Assembly: GCF_000153045.1 (NCBI RefSeq)
Contig: NZ_CH724159.1
Location: 496,940 to 560,939, forward strand
DNA length: 64,000 nt
Reading direction: 5' to 3'
Source: Synechococcus sp. WH 5701
Lineage (GTDB): Bacteria; Cyanobacteriota; Cyanobacteriia; PCC-6307; Cyanobiaceae
Shown here: piece after piece, positions 52,574-62,471 of the stretch
How the letters are laid out: each line of letters starts with the position of its first letter
How positions within the stretch are numbered: position 1 is the first letter of the stretch
Translations under genes and position numbers: made by a program
The notes under the pieces: model-generated
What the model was told of the DNA's origin: nothing
What the model saw: only the letters and a program-made list of their open reading frames with translations
Databases searched by the model: none

Positions 52574-53137
52574 GTGTGGTGTCCCGGAGATTTGTTAGCA
52601 AAGTCGCTGGAGTTTCTCCAGGATTGAATCGGCCGTTGCGGTCCAGTTGAAAGGGGCCTTGGTCTTGTTGTAGGCCGCCACGAACTGCTCGATCTTGGCG
52701 ATCAGCTCTTTGACGCTCGAGAAGCTGCCCCGGCGGATGGCCCGCTGGGTGATGATCCCAAACCAGCGCTCCACCTGCTTGAGCCAGGAGGCATAGGTGG
52801 GCGTGTAGTGGACGTGGAAGCGCGGTCGCTGCGCCAGCCAGGAGCGAACCTTGGTGTGCTTGTGGGTGCAGTAGTTGTCGACGATCAGATGGACGTCCAG
52901 ATCCTCGGGAACGGACTTCTCGATCAGGCGCAGGAACCCCAGGAACTCCTGGTGCCGGTGGCGCGGTCTGCACTGGGTCATCACATCGCCAGTGGCCACG
53001 TCCAGGGCGGAAAACAGTGTGGTGGTGCCGTGGCGGATGTAGTGGTGGGTGACGCCCTCCACACAGCCCAGGCCCATGGGCAGCAGCGGTTGGGTTCGAT
53101 CCAGCGCCTGGATCTGCGTCTTCTCGTCGACTTCCCA
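52574..53137 (-). mobile_element. IS630-family remnant (transposase C-terminal two thirds)
   Basis: The minus strand reads WEVDEKTQIQALDRTQPLLP, TTLFSALDVATGDVMTQCRP, DVHLIVDNYCTHKHTKVRSW and TYASWLKQVERWFGIITQRA, the DDE domain of IS630 transposases. All three acidic residues (VDEK, VDNY, QVERW) are seen. The right end is at 52574 with TAGTGTGGTGTCCCGGAG. The N-terminal part was lost where it joins the TPR remnant at about 53137. Confidence 0.82.
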
Positions 53138-53157
53138 CCGAACTCGGCACCGCAGCC

Positions 53158-54060
53158 GTGCAGACCATCGCCTGGGACCGGGTCATCAGCGAGCGGCTCC
53201 GCTTCGGCCTTGCCGAGCGCGACACCATCACGACGCTCGGCGGCAGCCCCGCCTCAGCCTCTCATCAGGAGCAGGAGCAGGAGCAGGCGCTGACGATGCA
53301 CCGCCTGACGCAGCAGGTGGTCTGCTGCCGGCTGGCGGAGGCCAACCTCGACGGGCCGATGCTGGTCGCTGTGCTGAACAAGGCCTGTCCGGCCGCACCC
53401 GAGGATCCGGCCACCTGGCGTCGCTTCGCTGCGCTCACCTCGAACATCCAGCGCCTCGCGGCCTTCAGGGAAGAGCCTTGGTTGAACAGACGCAACTACA
53501 GCTGGCTGGTTGAACGCCTGGGGGTCTATCTGCGACGCGGGCCAGCGGGGTTCGCCGCCTCACGCCAGTACCTCGAGCAGGCGGTCGCGATGGATCGGGC
53601 CGATCTGGGCGAGGAAGACCCCGACACGCTGACCTCGATGCACAACCTCGCCAACACGCTCCTGGCACAGGGCGACTTCAGCGGCGCCAGAGCGCTTCAC
53701 GAGCGCGTGCTGGAGGACAGGCGCAGGGTGCTGGGCGAGGAAGACCTGGACACGCTGATCGCGATGAACAACCTCGCCAACACACTGCGAAAGCAGGGCG
53801 ACCTAAGCGGCGCCAGAGCGCTTCACGAGCGCGTCCTGGAGGTCCGGCGCCGGGTGCTGGGCGAAGAGCAACTACAGACGCTGGAATCGATGAACAACCT
53901 TGCCAACACGCTCAGAGCACAGGGCGACCTCATCGGTGCACGCGCTCTTCAGGAACGCGTGCTGGAGGTCCGGCGCCGGGTGCTGGGCGAGGGACACCCG
54001 GACACATTGAGCGCGGCATCCAACCTCAGCCTGATTCTCGAGGCTCTCCACGCCGGCTGA
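53158..54060 (+). CDS. TPR-repeat tail of an NB-ARC/STAND-type protein (5' truncated)
   Basis: The frame opens without a natural start at the IS630 junction: ISERLRFGLAERDTITTLGG, ALTMHRLTQQVVCCRLAEAN. That is the linker seen between NB-ARC NTPases and TPRs. It ends with kinesin-light-chain-type 42-residue repeats: NLANTLLAQGDFSGARALHE, NLANTLRKQGDLSGARALHE and NLANTLRAQGDLIGARALQE, each followed by RVLEDRRRVLGEE-type spacers. The repeats are nearly identical at DNA level. The NTPase and any effector domain are missing, so this is probably a non-functional fragment. Confidence 0.6.
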   Translation: MQTIAWDRVISERLRFGLAERDTITTLGGSPASASHQEQEQEQALTMHRLTQQVVCCRLAEANLDGPMLVAVLNKACPAAPEDPATWRRFAALTSNIQRLAAFREEPWLNRRNYSWLVERLGVYLRRGPAGFAASRQYLEQAVAMDRADLGEEDPDTLTSMHNLANTLLAQGDFSGARALHERVLEDRRRVLGEEDLDTLIAMNNLANTLRKQGDLSGARALHERVLEVRRRVLGEEQLQTLESMNNLANTLRAQGDLIGARALQERVLEVRRRVLGEGHPDTLSAASNLSLILEALHAG

Positions 54061-54270
54061 CTGAACCAATGAACCCCATGCCTTCATTACCTTGCCCTGG
54101 GCTTGACCTGGGCTTCCCCAGGATTCTGGACAAGTCGGCAAGGGTGACGTCATCAGTCACTTAACCATCTACTACCTCAGCCGGTTCATTGACAAGAAGC
54201 AGTTCATCGCTGCTCGTACACCCACCCCTGCGAACCCCTGATCAGTGCGCACGAAATCGGAGGAACTACA

Positions 54271-55515
54271 GGGCACCTCGAAAAATCTACGTCGCTCCCT
54301 GACAGCCTATGAAATATGCAATAGAATTGGTTCAGTTCAACACAGCTGAATGGGACAGCGTGGATTCTGGGATGAGGAGAAGCGCATCCACAGGCTTCAG
54401 CAGAAGAAGCCCACGTTAGCGACCCTGTCCGAGACGATTCCCTGGGATGCCTTCAGGCCACTGCTGGAGCAGGGTTACAGCCATGAACGCAAGAGCAATG
54501 CTGGCCGTAAGCGGATTGATCCGATCATCCTCTTCAAGATGCTGGTGCTGCAGCAGCTGTTCAACCTCAGTGATGAGGAGCTGGAATTTCAGGTCAACGA
54601 CAGACGCTCATTCGAGGAGTTTGTCGGACTGGGAGTGATGAACACCATTCCCGATGCCACCACTATTGCCTTCTTCCGCGAGCGGCTCCGCAAGGCGGGT
54701 GTTGTCGATGAGCTTTTTGAACGTTTTGAGGAGCACCTGCGGACCCATGGGCTGGAGGCCCGTGGTGGGCAGATCATCGATGCAACACTTGTCCCAGTTC
54801 CCAAACAGCGAAACTCAAGGGAGGAGAACAAGACCATCAAGGATGGAGCCATTCCAGAGAAGTGGTTGGACAAGCCAAACCGCTTGCGCCAGAAGGACAC
54901 TGACGCTCGCTGGGTCAAGAAGAATGGCGTCAACCACTACGGCTACAAGAACAGCATCTGCATTGATGCCACTCACGGCTTCATTCGCAGATTTGCCATT
55001 ACCCCAGCTAATATTCACGACAGCCAGATGCTTACGCAGGTGCTAGACCCTGAAAATAGGGATGACTTTGTCTGGGCTGATTCTGGCTATGCAGGTGCTC
55101 AGTTTGAGGATCTCCTGGACCTGGGTGGTTTTGAGAGCCGAATTCATGAAAAGGGCTCACGCTGCCATCTCTTGAGCGAGGAGGCCAAGGAACGGAACAA
55201 GGTCCGATCAACTGTACGGGCCAGGGTTGAGCATGTCTTTGGTGCAATCACAACCTGCATGCGCGGCAAGCTGACAAGGCGGATTGGACTGGCCAGAACG
55301 AAAGCTTGGTGGGGACTGCGTAATCTGACTTACAACTTTCTTCGATACCTGCATTGCAACTCAAAGGCAATGCTGGCTGTCTGATCATTCGGCAACGGGA
55401 TAATTATCCCGCATTTAAGTCATGAATGTCAGTCATCAGGCGGATCTGCACGTGCAGAGGATGAGCATTTTGCTTCTCAAGGCAGCCTGGGTAGTGGCAA
55501 TATTTCGAGGTGCCC
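54271..55515 (+). mobile_element. Complete IS5-family insertion sequence
   Basis: 1245 bp with terminal inverted repeats GGGCACCTCGAAAAAT (left) and ATATTTCGAGGTGCCC (right). A 4-bp direct duplication TACA flanks it (54267-54270 and 55516-55519). One transposase gene fills the interior. An old relic of the same element lies at 10690-10955, and is far more decayed. This copy is recent. Confidence 0.92.
54350..55384 (+). CDS. IS5-family transposase (DDE)
   Basis: 344 residues, intact. DDE triad: IIDATLVPVPKQRNSREENK (first Asp), FVWADSGYAGAQFEDLL (second Asp) and VRARVEHVFGAITTCMRGK (Glu). N-terminal DUF772-like region (LFKMLVLQQLFNLSDEELEF). It starts at the ATG 54350 shortly inside the left inverted repeat. 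No frameshift, so the element may be active. Confidence 0.93.
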   Translation: MGQRGFWDEEKRIHRLQQKKPTLATLSETIPWDAFRPLLEQGYSHERKSNAGRKRIDPIILFKMLVLQQLFNLSDEELEFQVNDRRSFEEFVGLGVMNTIPDATTIAFFRERLRKAGVVDELFERFEEHLRTHGLEARGGQIIDATLVPVPKQRNSREENKTIKDGAIPEKWLDKPNRLRQKDTDARWVKKNGVNHYGYKNSICIDATHGFIRRFAITPANIHDSQMLTQVLDPENRDDFVWADSGYAGAQFEDLLDLGGFESRIHEKGSRCHLLSEEAKERNKVRSTVRARVEHVFGAITTCMRGKLTRRIGLARTKAWWGLRNLTYNFLRYLHCNSKAMLAV

Positions 55516-55743
55516 TACAAAGTGCAGCCAAATGCCTATGCATCTGGTTGGATGGGAGAACTAAACTTGGTTGGCTTTTTCTGGAGATATGCGGATGTAG
55601 CACCCCGCGGCTCACTGGGAGTCAAAACTCATTGTGAAGGTTACAATCACATCAGACTCAGTCCCCGTCAGGGCTCAGTGATGATAGGAGCCCGGCTGTC
55701 AATAAACCTCCACCAACCCATCCCCATTCCGCCCCGGAACCGT

Positions 55744-56823
55744 ATGAAGTACCGAGACCTGGCAAGTGATTCAGCCATCGTGCTAGTCCACGGCTTTGCC
55801 GGTGACAAAGCCTGGCAACCCATGATCGATCAACTGCTGGAGCACCCAAACCTTACGAGCTGGGACATCGACTCGTTCCAATACGTCTCATCATGGATGC
55901 CGCGCTGGCTGCGCTACCGGCTGGTCTGGAGCCCGAGTCTGACCAACATCGCTGACTCGTTTTCCACCTACTGCATGTCAACGCTGAACCGCTACAAGCA
56001 TTTGTCTCTGCTTGGGCACAGTGCCGGCGGCCTGATCATTGAACGGGCGTTGATGGACAGCGAGTGGCTGCGCAACCGTGTCCGCCACGTGGCCCTGTTC
56101 GGGGCTCCGACAGGTGGCGTCAGGGCCGCTCGGCGCCTGGCCTTCCTCAATCCGCAGTTGCGAGATGTTGCCGCAGAGAGCACTTTCCTGCGCACGCTCC
56201 AGGCTGATCTCTCCAGACAATGGAAGGATCCCACTTTTGCTTGGCGCATCGTCGCTGCGGTGGACGACGTGACCGTCCTCCGGGAATCCGTGTTTTACGA
56301 CTTTCCACGTGCGGTCAGACGCACGGTGCCTGGCGACCACGTGACGATGATCCAACCCACTCGGCAGGACGAGCCGGTCGTCGGCCTGGTTGCGAACCTC
56401 CTCTGCAGCCCGCGCCTTTTTCTGAGCTATGTGCGCGAGGACGAAGCGATCGTCAAGGACGTCTTTGCCACGCTTGTGCGCCACGAGTTCACACCTTGGA
56501 TCGACCAGGGGAAGCTGGTCGCGGGCGATGTCTGGGACAGCAAGATCCTTGAAGCGCTGCGCGAGTCTGATCGTTTCCTCGTGTTCCTCTCGGCGCACGC
56601 GATTGCCAAACTCTCGGGCGAAGGTGTTTTCCGGCATGAAGTTGACACGGCCGTCGCTCTTCAGAAGGAGCGCGGGGCACAGTCGGCTTTCGTCGTCCCT
56701 GTACGACTCGAAGACGTGCCCCTGCCCCAGGACCTTGCCAGCTTTCAGTGGTATGACCTCTTCACTGGCAGCGCCGAGGGGCTGGCGAAGGCGCTCGAAG
56801 CGTCGACGCTCAAACCGGAGTAG
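55744..56823 (+). CDS. Alpha/beta-hydrolase (lipase-like) - TIR fusion protein
   Basis: 359 residues from the ATG at 55744; the open frame starts further upstream at the IS end, where it is not domain-like. Residues 8-215 form an alpha/beta hydrolase: VLVHGFAG (16-20 oxyanion loop), nucleophile elbow LLGHSAGGLI (Ser93) and a His in VPGDHVTMI (199). Residues 223-350 form a TIR domain: PRLFLSYVREDEAIVKDVFA, TPWIDQGKLVAGDVWDSKIL, and FRHEVDTAV with a candidate catalytic Glu299. Lipid hydrolysis and NAD cleavage may be combined. Neighbour on the right is core gene fmt. Confidence 0.78.
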   Translation: MKYRDLASDSAIVLVHGFAGDKAWQPMIDQLLEHPNLTSWDIDSFQYVSSWMPRWLRYRLVWSPSLTNIADSFSTYCMSTLNRYKHLSLLGHSAGGLIIERALMDSEWLRNRVRHVALFGAPTGGVRAARRLAFLNPQLRDVAAESTFLRTLQADLSRQWKDPTFAWRIVAAVDDVTVLRESVFYDFPRAVRRTVPGDHVTMIQPTRQDEPVVGLVANLLCSPRLFLSYVREDEAIVKDVFATLVRHEFTPWIDQGKLVAGDVWDSKILEALRESDRFLVFLSAHAIAKLSGEGVFRHEVDTAVALQKERGAQSAFVVPVRLEDVPLPQDLASFQWYDLFTGSAEGLAKALEASTLKPE

Positions 56824-56890
56824 CCGACGATTCAGCTGCGTGTCGATCCAAGTGACTGTTGGGAAGATGGATCACCCATCCAGCGCCAGC

Positions 56891-57916
56891 TCAGCCGAAA
56901 CCATCCCCCACCCGCGCCCGTAACTGCTGCAGCATCGCCCCGCCGCCGCTGGCCTTCTTCCCTTCCAGCTGCGCCTCGCGGATCAGCAGTGGGCAGCCCC
57001 CGGTGGCCACCACAAGACCAACCCCTTCCGCCACCTCCAGCACCGTGCCAACCGCAGGCCATGCCGTCTGCGCAGGTTGACCCCAGCGCTGGGCCAATGA
57101 GGCCCCCTCGGCACTGAGCTGATCGGCCAGTCGCCGCACCAGGGGTTCGGTGGCCAGCAGCTTGAGCCGCTGGCCTCTCCAGGTGGTGCGCGCGCCGGGA
57201 TGCAGTCCCATCACCCGCCGGTGGATGGCCAGCGCCGGGGCGTTCCAGCTGATCGCGTAGTCGTCCTTCTGCAGCAGGCGGGCATGGGTGAGACCCTCCT
57301 GCGGCTGGGGATGCAGGCCAAGCTGCCGCCAGCGGTCGGCTTCAGGGCCGGGCCCCGCTGCGGCGATCAGGGGCATCGCCTCCACCAGCAGCTCCGCCGT
57401 CAGCCGGCTCAGGCGTTCGCCCAGCTGGGCCGCGGTCTCCAGCAACCCGATCGCGAGGCGCCGCTCCAGCAGCACCGGGCCCGTGTCGAGGCCCTCCTCC
57501 ATCGCCATGATCCCCACGCCGGTCTCGGCGTCGCCTTCGATCAGGCACCACTGGATCGGGGCGGCGCCGCGCCAGCGGGGCAGCAGTGAGCCATGGCCGT
57601 TCCAGCACCCCAGCGGCGGCTCGGCCAGCACCTCCTTCGGCAGCAGCTGCCCGAAGGCCACCACCACCGAGACGTCCGCGCCCAGTGCCCCCAGCTCCGC
57701 CTGCATCTCCGGTTCCCGCCGGATCCGTACCGGCGTGAACACCGGCACCCCCAGCTCCAGGGCCCGGGCCTTCACCGCCGAGGGCATCAGTGCCGCGCCG
57801 CGCCCCCGGCGGCGGTCGGGCTGGCTCACCACCCCCACCAGCTCATGGCCTGCCGCCACCAGCGCCTCAAGGCTGGGCACCGCGTAGGCCGGGGTGCCCC
57901 AGAACAGGATCTTCAT
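56891..57916 (-). CDS. fmt: Methionyl-tRNA formyltransferase
   Basis: 341 residues. Formylates initiator Met-tRNA with 10-formyltetrahydrofolate. N-terminal KILFWGTPAYAVPSLEALVA. The catalytic region CWNGHGSLLPRWRGAAPIQW keeps the Asn and His (usual form NIHASLLPRWRG), and MEEGLDTGPVLL keeps the Asp. C-terminal RNA-binding domain from about 220. Right-hand border of the accessory island. Cotranscribed direction with tldE upstream. Confidence 0.95.
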   Translation of the reverse strand: MKILFWGTPAYAVPSLEALVAAGHELVGVVSQPDRRRGRGAALMPSAVKARALELGVPVFTPVRIRREPEMQAELGALGADVSVVVAFGQLLPKEVLAEPPLGCWNGHGSLLPRWRGAAPIQWCLIEGDAETGVGIMAMEEGLDTGPVLLERRLAIGLLETAAQLGERLSRLTAELLVEAMPLIAAAGPGPEADRWRQLGLHPQPQEGLTHARLLQKDDYAISWNAPALAIHRRVMGLHPGARTTWRGQRLKLLATEPLVRRLADQLSAEGASLAQRWGQPAQTAWPAVGTVLEVAEGVGLVVATGGCPLLIREAQLEGKKASGGGAMLQQLRARVGDGFG

Positions 57917-57940
57917 CGCCGGCTCCTCGTTTGGCGGGCC

Positions 57941-59332
57941 TCAGGCGTCGCCGGTGATCGAGAGCCCATCCACCCACACCAGCGGGCAGACGCCATCGGG
58001 GGTGACCTTGGCCTCGCCCTCGAAGCCCACCAGGCCCTTGAGCACGGCGCGGATGTCGCCGGCCACGGTGGCGGCTTCGATCGAGCGGGCTTCACCACCC
58101 TGGATCAACCAGCCATCGAAGGGCAGGGAGAACGATCCCTGGCTCGACTTCACGCCGGCATGGAGGGCCGAGAGTGAATCGATCCAGACGATCCCATCCT
58201 GGCTGAAGCGATCGAGACCCCTGGCACCGGTCTGCTCATCGGAGCTGCCGGCCGGGCCGATCTCGAACCAGTGGGGCCCCACCGACACCTTCGCCCCCAG
58301 ACCGGCATGGCCGGTGGGCGCCACGCCGAAGGCGCGGGCCGTGGCTTCCGAGTGCAGGAAGTGGCGCAGGATGCCGCCCTCCACCAGCGGCAGGCGCGCC
58401 ACCGGCGTGCCCTCGCCATCGAAGCTGGCGGCACCGATGTTGCCGGGGTGCAGGCCGTTGTCGTGGATCGAGAGGAAGGGAACCGCCAGCTGGCTGCCGA
58501 GCGACTCACGCTGGCTGAGGCTGACCCCATCGAGCACGGCACGGGCATTGAAGAGGCTGCTGAAGGCGCCGATCAGATCAAGGAAGGCCTCCGGGCTGAA
58601 CACACAGGTGTAGCGGCCGGTGGCGATCGGGGCGTAGTCGAGGTGCTGGATCGTGCGCTCGGCTGCTTCCTCGATGCAGCCGGCCACATCCAGTTGCTCG
58701 GCGCCGTAGGCCAGGCGCACTGCCCCGCTGCTGCGGGGCTTGCGGCCATCTTCCTCGGCGCGGGCGTAGAGGTAGAGGCTGGCGGTGCTCAGCTGCTGCT
58801 CGCGGCAGGCCCCCTCGCTGTTGAGGTAGAGGCGCTGGCTGTTGCGCTGCGCCAGACCGTTGTAAGGAACGGTGCTGATGGCGGGGTGGCGGCCCAGCAG
58901 CTCGGCCTCAGCCAGCTTGAGGGTGCCCAGCAGCTCGAGGATGCCCCTGGGTTCACTGATCGGTTGCTCCAGCTGGGCCAGTGGTGCCTTGGCCAGGGGC
59001 GAGAAGCCGGGGGTGTCGTCGGGGTTGCCGTAACGGCTGGCCTCACCGGCGCCGGCCAGGGCGCGGGCCAGGCCCGCGGGGGAGAGATCGGAGGTGCTGG
59101 TGATGCCCACCAGGCCATCACTGTTCCAGGCCCGCACGGTGATCGAGCTCCGCTGGGCGCCCTTGAGCTGCTTGGCCTCACCCCGATCCACCTGCACGGA
59201 GGTGTCGGTGCTGCAGGAGGCACCCAGGTCCCAGCGGCTCACGCCCAGGTCCTTGGCCAGGGATTCCAGCTGCCCGGCCAGCTCACTGGCGTGCAGGGCG
59301 CTGGGGCTGGCGGTGATGGTGTCGGTTCCCAT
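57941..59332 (-). CDS. tldE: TldE/PmbA-type peptidase component
   Basis: 463 residues from the ATG at 59332. Partner of TldD in a heterodimeric metallopeptidase that processes peptides such as modified bacteriocin precursors. Signature parts: SVQVDRGEAKQLKGAQRSSI, LYLNSEGACREQQLSTAS and VEGGILRHFLHSEATARAFG. It lacks the zinc-binding motif, as expected for TldE. Adjacent to tldD with a 2-bp gap. Confidence 0.88.
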   Translation of the reverse strand: MGTDTITASPSALHASELAGQLESLAKDLGVSRWDLGASCSTDTSVQVDRGEAKQLKGAQRSSITVRAWNSDGLVGITSTSDLSPAGLARALAGAGEASRYGNPDDTPGFSPLAKAPLAQLEQPISEPRGILELLGTLKLAEAELLGRHPAISTVPYNGLAQRNSQRLYLNSEGACREQQLSTASLYLYARAEEDGRKPRSSGAVRLAYGAEQLDVAGCIEEAAERTIQHLDYAPIATGRYTCVFSPEAFLDLIGAFSSLFNARAVLDGVSLSQRESLGSQLAVPFLSIHDNGLHPGNIGAASFDGEGTPVARLPLVEGGILRHFLHSEATARAFGVAPTGHAGLGAKVSVGPHWFEIGPAGSSDEQTGARGLDRFSQDGIVWIDSLSALHAGVKSSQGSFSLPFDGWLIQGGEARSIEAATVAGDIRAVLKGLVGFEGEAKVTPDGVCPLVWVDGLSITGDA

Positions 59333-59334
59333 GA

Positions 59335-60780
59335 TCAGCGGCCCCCCACAGTGATGCTGTCGACCTTGATGTGGGGCTGGCCCACGGTCACAAAGATGCT
59401 GCCGCTCACCGAGCCGCAGAAGCCGGCGGCCAGTTCCAGATCGTTGGCGCACATGGAGATGCGGGGCATCACTTCTTTGGCCTCACCGATCAGCGTGGCC
59501 CCCTTCACCGGCTTGCCCAGCTGGCCGTCTTCGATCAGGTACCCCTCCTCCACGGCGAAGTTGAATTGGCCGGTGGGTCCCACACTGCCTCCCCCCATCG
59601 ACTTGCAGTAGAGGCCCCGATCCACCGAGCCGATCAGCTGCTCGGGGCTGTGGGGACCGGCGGCGATGAAGGTGTTACGCATGCGGCTGGCGGCGGCGAA
59701 GGAATGGCTCTGACGGCGGCCGCTTCCCGTGCGGGCGTGGCCGGTGCGCAGTTCCCCGGCACGGTCGGAGATGAAGCGCTGCAGCACACCGTTCTCGATC
59801 AGCACCGTGCGCTGGGGCTCCATGCCCTCGTCATCCATGGAGAGGCTGCCGAAGGCGCCGTCACTGAGTCCTTCATCCACGGCGGTGACGGCCTCATGGG
59901 CGATGGTCTCGCCCACCTTGTCGGCGAAGGGGGTGGTGCCGCGCTCCACCTGGGTGGTTTCCAGCAGGTGGCCGCAGGCTTCATGGAAGATCACGCCCCC
60001 GAAGCGATTGGCCAGCACCACCGGGTAATTGCCGGCGTCCACATAGTCGGCGTAGAGCATTGAGCGGGCACTGGCGCAGAGATCGATCGCCGAGGCCTCC
60101 GCATCCCACTGGCGCAGGTCATCGGGGCGGCCGGAGCTGCCGTAGCGGCGCCCCAGGCTGGCGCGGTGGTCGCCGTCGGCCGCCAGGGCGTTGATCCCCA
60201 CCGACTGGTGCAGGCGGATGTCACGGGCGAACGTGCCATCCGTGGCGGCCACCAGCACCTCCTGCCAGTCGCGGGCGTAGCTGCCGCGGCGAGCCTGGAG
60301 ATGATCCCCGTGGCGATCGAGCAGCGCCGTGGCCTCCAGCAGCCGGGCCGTGGATTCATCCAGACCGGGGCAGTGCTGCAGCCAGGCCTCTTTGCTGGCC
60401 CCGTGATCGTTTAGGGAAGCGAGTCCGGCAAAGCTGTGGGTGCCGAGGTTGCTGCGCGTGAGGCCCAGCATTCCCAGGGCCTGATCCAGGGCCTGCAGCA
60501 GGCCCGCCTCACTCAGGTCGTTGGTGGACACGAAGCCATCGCGCTCCCCCAGGAACACCCGCAGGCCAGCCCCACGACCGAAGGCCGGACTGACGTTGGT
60601 GATCCTCTCCTGCTCCGCCAGCAGACCGATGTGGTCGGTGCTCTCAAGGAACACCTCCACCAGGCTGGCGCCGGCGGAGGTACCCGCTGCCAGCACGGTT
60701 TCGAGCCGATCCCGCCAGCGTTGATCGAGGCTCTCGCCCGTGAGGGTATCCGTGAATGAAGGAGTGGGAGTGGCGAGCAA
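59335..60780 (-). CDS. tldD: TldD metallopeptidase
   Basis: 481 residues. The zinc-binding motif HEACGHLLE (HEXXXH type) is seen in [20 protein letters not shown]. Further family segments are [38 protein letters not shown] and [19 protein letters not shown]. TldD carries the catalytic zinc of the TldD-TldE heterodimer. The start is a TTG at 60780. Confidence 0.92.
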   Translation of the reverse strand: MLATPTPSFTDTLTGESLDQRWRDRLETVLAAGTSAGASLVEVFLESTDHIGLLAEQERITNVSPAFGRGAGLRVFLGERDGFVSTNDLSEAGLLQALDQALGMLGLTRSNLGTHSFAGLASLNDHGASKEAWLQHCPGLDESTARLLEATALLDRHGDHLQARRGSYARDWQEVLVAATDGTFARDIRLHQSVGINALAADGDHRASLGRRYGSSGRPDDLRQWDAEASAIDLCASARSMLYADYVDAGNYPVVLANRFGGVIFHEACGHLLETTQVERGTTPFADKVGETIAHEAVTAVDEGLSDGAFGSLSMDDEGMEPQRTVLIENGVLQRFISDRAGELRTGHARTGSGRRQSHSFAAASRMRNTFIAAGPHSPEQLIGSVDRGLYCKSMGGGSVGPTGQFNFAVEEGYLIEDGQLGKPVKGATLIGEAKEVMPRISMCANDLELAAGFCGSVSGSIFVTVGQPHIKVDSITVGGR

Positions 60781-60820
60781 GACGGTTCAGAGAGGACCGT
60801 CAGGCTAACCAGGCCAAGCC

Positions 60821-61912
60821 TCAACGCACGGCGGGCTGGAACTCCTCACTGCGGATCGGTGCCATCAGGAACAGCTTGGCCATCTCCAGGCCATTGGCCA
60901 TCCAGTGGGGGAGCTTGCGCAGGGCCCTGATCGGGGCTGGGCCGCCTTTGGCGTCAGCCTCACTGAGGGCGGCGTTGTTGGTGACGATCCGCTCCAGGCG
61001 TGAGTAGAACTTGGGATGCTCCACATTGAGCACCACGGGGAACACCCTGGCCGAAGTTTCGTTGGTCTTGGCGATCACCATCTTGTCGTACTCGCGGGCA
61101 TCGAGGCCGAGCGCCTCGTAGAACTCCTTGCGGGCCACATCACGCACGTACATGGTGGCGAACACCGCCAGCAGGAAGAATCGGCACCACAGCCTGGATT
61201 GCAGACCGCGGACGGTATCGGGCTGGGCCTTCATCAGGGCATCAAAGAAGTCGCCGTGGCGGTTCTCGTCCTGGCACCAGTTCTCGAAGAAGTTGAAGAT
61301 CGGGAAGATCTTGCTCTCCGGGTGCTTCTCCAGGTGGCGGTAGATGGCGATGTAACGCCAGTAGCCGATCTTCTCGGAGAGATAGGTCGCGTAGAAGATG
61401 AACTTCGGCTTGAAGAAGGTGTAAGCCTTGTTGGCGGTGAGGAAGCCCAGATCCAGTTGCAGGCCGAAATCACCCATCGCCTTGTTCAGGAAGCCGGCAT
61501 GGCGGGCTTCATCGCGGGCCATGTGGGCAAAGCACTCGGCCAGCAGCGGATTCTTCTCCTTGATCCGGCGGCTCAGTTCCTTGTAGAGCAGAAATCCGGA
61601 GAACTCGGAGGTGCAGCTCTGCTCCAGGAACTCCACAAACACCTTGCGGGTCTCGGGATCGAGCTTGTCGGCGGCGCCCTCGAACTCCTCGTTGCGCACG
61701 AAGTGGTGGCGGTTGTAGTCCTTGCGGAACTCCTCGCAGATCGCTTCGAGCTCCTGCTCGTTGGGCCGCAGATCCATGGCGGCCATCGCCTCGAAATCCG
61801 TGGTGTAGAAGCGCGGGGTGAGGATCGTGTCCTTGACCGGCTCCTTGAAGGCCTTGGCCTCAGCGGCGTTGGTGCCACGGGTGGCGGTGGGCGCAGCGAC
61901 GGGGGGCACCAT
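60821..61912 (-). CDS. acsF: Mg-protoporphyrin IX monomethyl ester (oxidative) cyclase AcsF
   Basis: 363 residues from the ATG at 61912. Aerobic ring-closing step of chlorophyll synthesis. The di-iron residues appear in [39 protein letters not shown] and [20 protein letters not shown] (paired EXXH motifs). The N-terminal [20 protein letters not shown] is the family opening. A frame extension to 61942 is not conserved-looking. Confidence 0.96.
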   Translation of the reverse strand: MVPPVAAPTATRGTNAAEAKAFKEPVKDTILTPRFYTTDFEAMAAMDLRPNEQELEAICEEFRKDYNRHHFVRNEEFEGAADKLDPETRKVFVEFLEQSCTSEFSGFLLYKELSRRIKEKNPLLAECFAHMARDEARHAGFLNKAMGDFGLQLDLGFLTANKAYTFFKPKFIFYATYLSEKIGYWRYIAIYRHLEKHPESKIFPIFNFFENWCQDENRHGDFFDALMKAQPDTVRGLQSRLWCRFFLLAVFATMYVRDVARKEFYEALGLDAREYDKMVIAKTNETSARVFPVVLNVEHPKFYSRLERIVTNNAALSEADAKGGPAPIRALRKLPHWMANGLEMAKLFLMAPIRSEEFQPAVR

Positions 61913-61984
61913 GCGAGCAGAACGGTGGGGTGTTCCGCCCATCGTAGGTGGGCTTTCCGCGCATCCGGCCTGGATGTGAAGCGC

Positions 61985-62395
61985 TCAGTTGGGGCCCAGC
62001 CACTTCTGGCTGTTGAGCCGTGACACCACCCTCGAGATCAGCAGGGCCAGGGTCGTCTTCTTCTCATCGATCAGGAACGACTCCAGCAGGCTGGGTTCGC
62101 TGCCCGCCTCAGCCAGCGCGATGGTCTTGGCGGAGCTGATGCTCGCCTCGGTGAAACAGAGCCAGAAGCGCCGGTCACCAGGGAAGCTCCCCATCACCAG
62201 CCAGCAGGGGCTCCCCACCACCGGCATCGCCCCCTGCTCGAAGCTCAGCTGCGGGGTTGCTCCGCCGAAGGCCTCGATTTCCTTGAGCAGGGCAGGCAGG
62301 AACAGCTGAGGGATGAACTCGGCGAAGGGCTTGTCTTCCGGAGCCGGTGGCTTGACCTTGACGGGATTCGGCGCGGGGCTGGCGGAGTCGCTCAC
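61985..62395 (-). CDS. DUF2996 family conserved cyanobacterial protein
   Basis: 136 residues from the GTG at 62395 (MSDSASPAPNPVKVK). Segments PEDKPFAEFIPQLFLPALLK, CWLVMGSFPGDRRFWLCFTE and LISRVVSRLNSQKWLGPN are the family pattern. Widespread in cyanobacteria and plastids, function unknown. Its stop is 73 bp from the acsF start. Confidence 0.8.
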   Translation of the reverse strand: MSDSASPAPNPVKVKPPAPEDKPFAEFIPQLFLPALLKEIEAFGGATPQLSFEQGAMPVVGSPCWLVMGSFPGDRRFWLCFTEASISSAKTIALAEAGSEPSLLESFLIDEKKTTLALLISRVVSRLNSQKWLGPN

Positions 62396-62471
62396 GGGCT
62401 GGAGCCTCAGCTCGAAACACTGCAATCAATCCTAGGCATCTCCGGCCGCGCGACTGTCGAGGGGCTCCGCT

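Noticed and set aside
29500..56900. A CRISPR array or cas genes in the defence island
   Set aside because: I looked for regularly spaced short repeats and for Cas-like proteins and saw neither. The TPR repeats at 53630-54000 are coding and contiguous.
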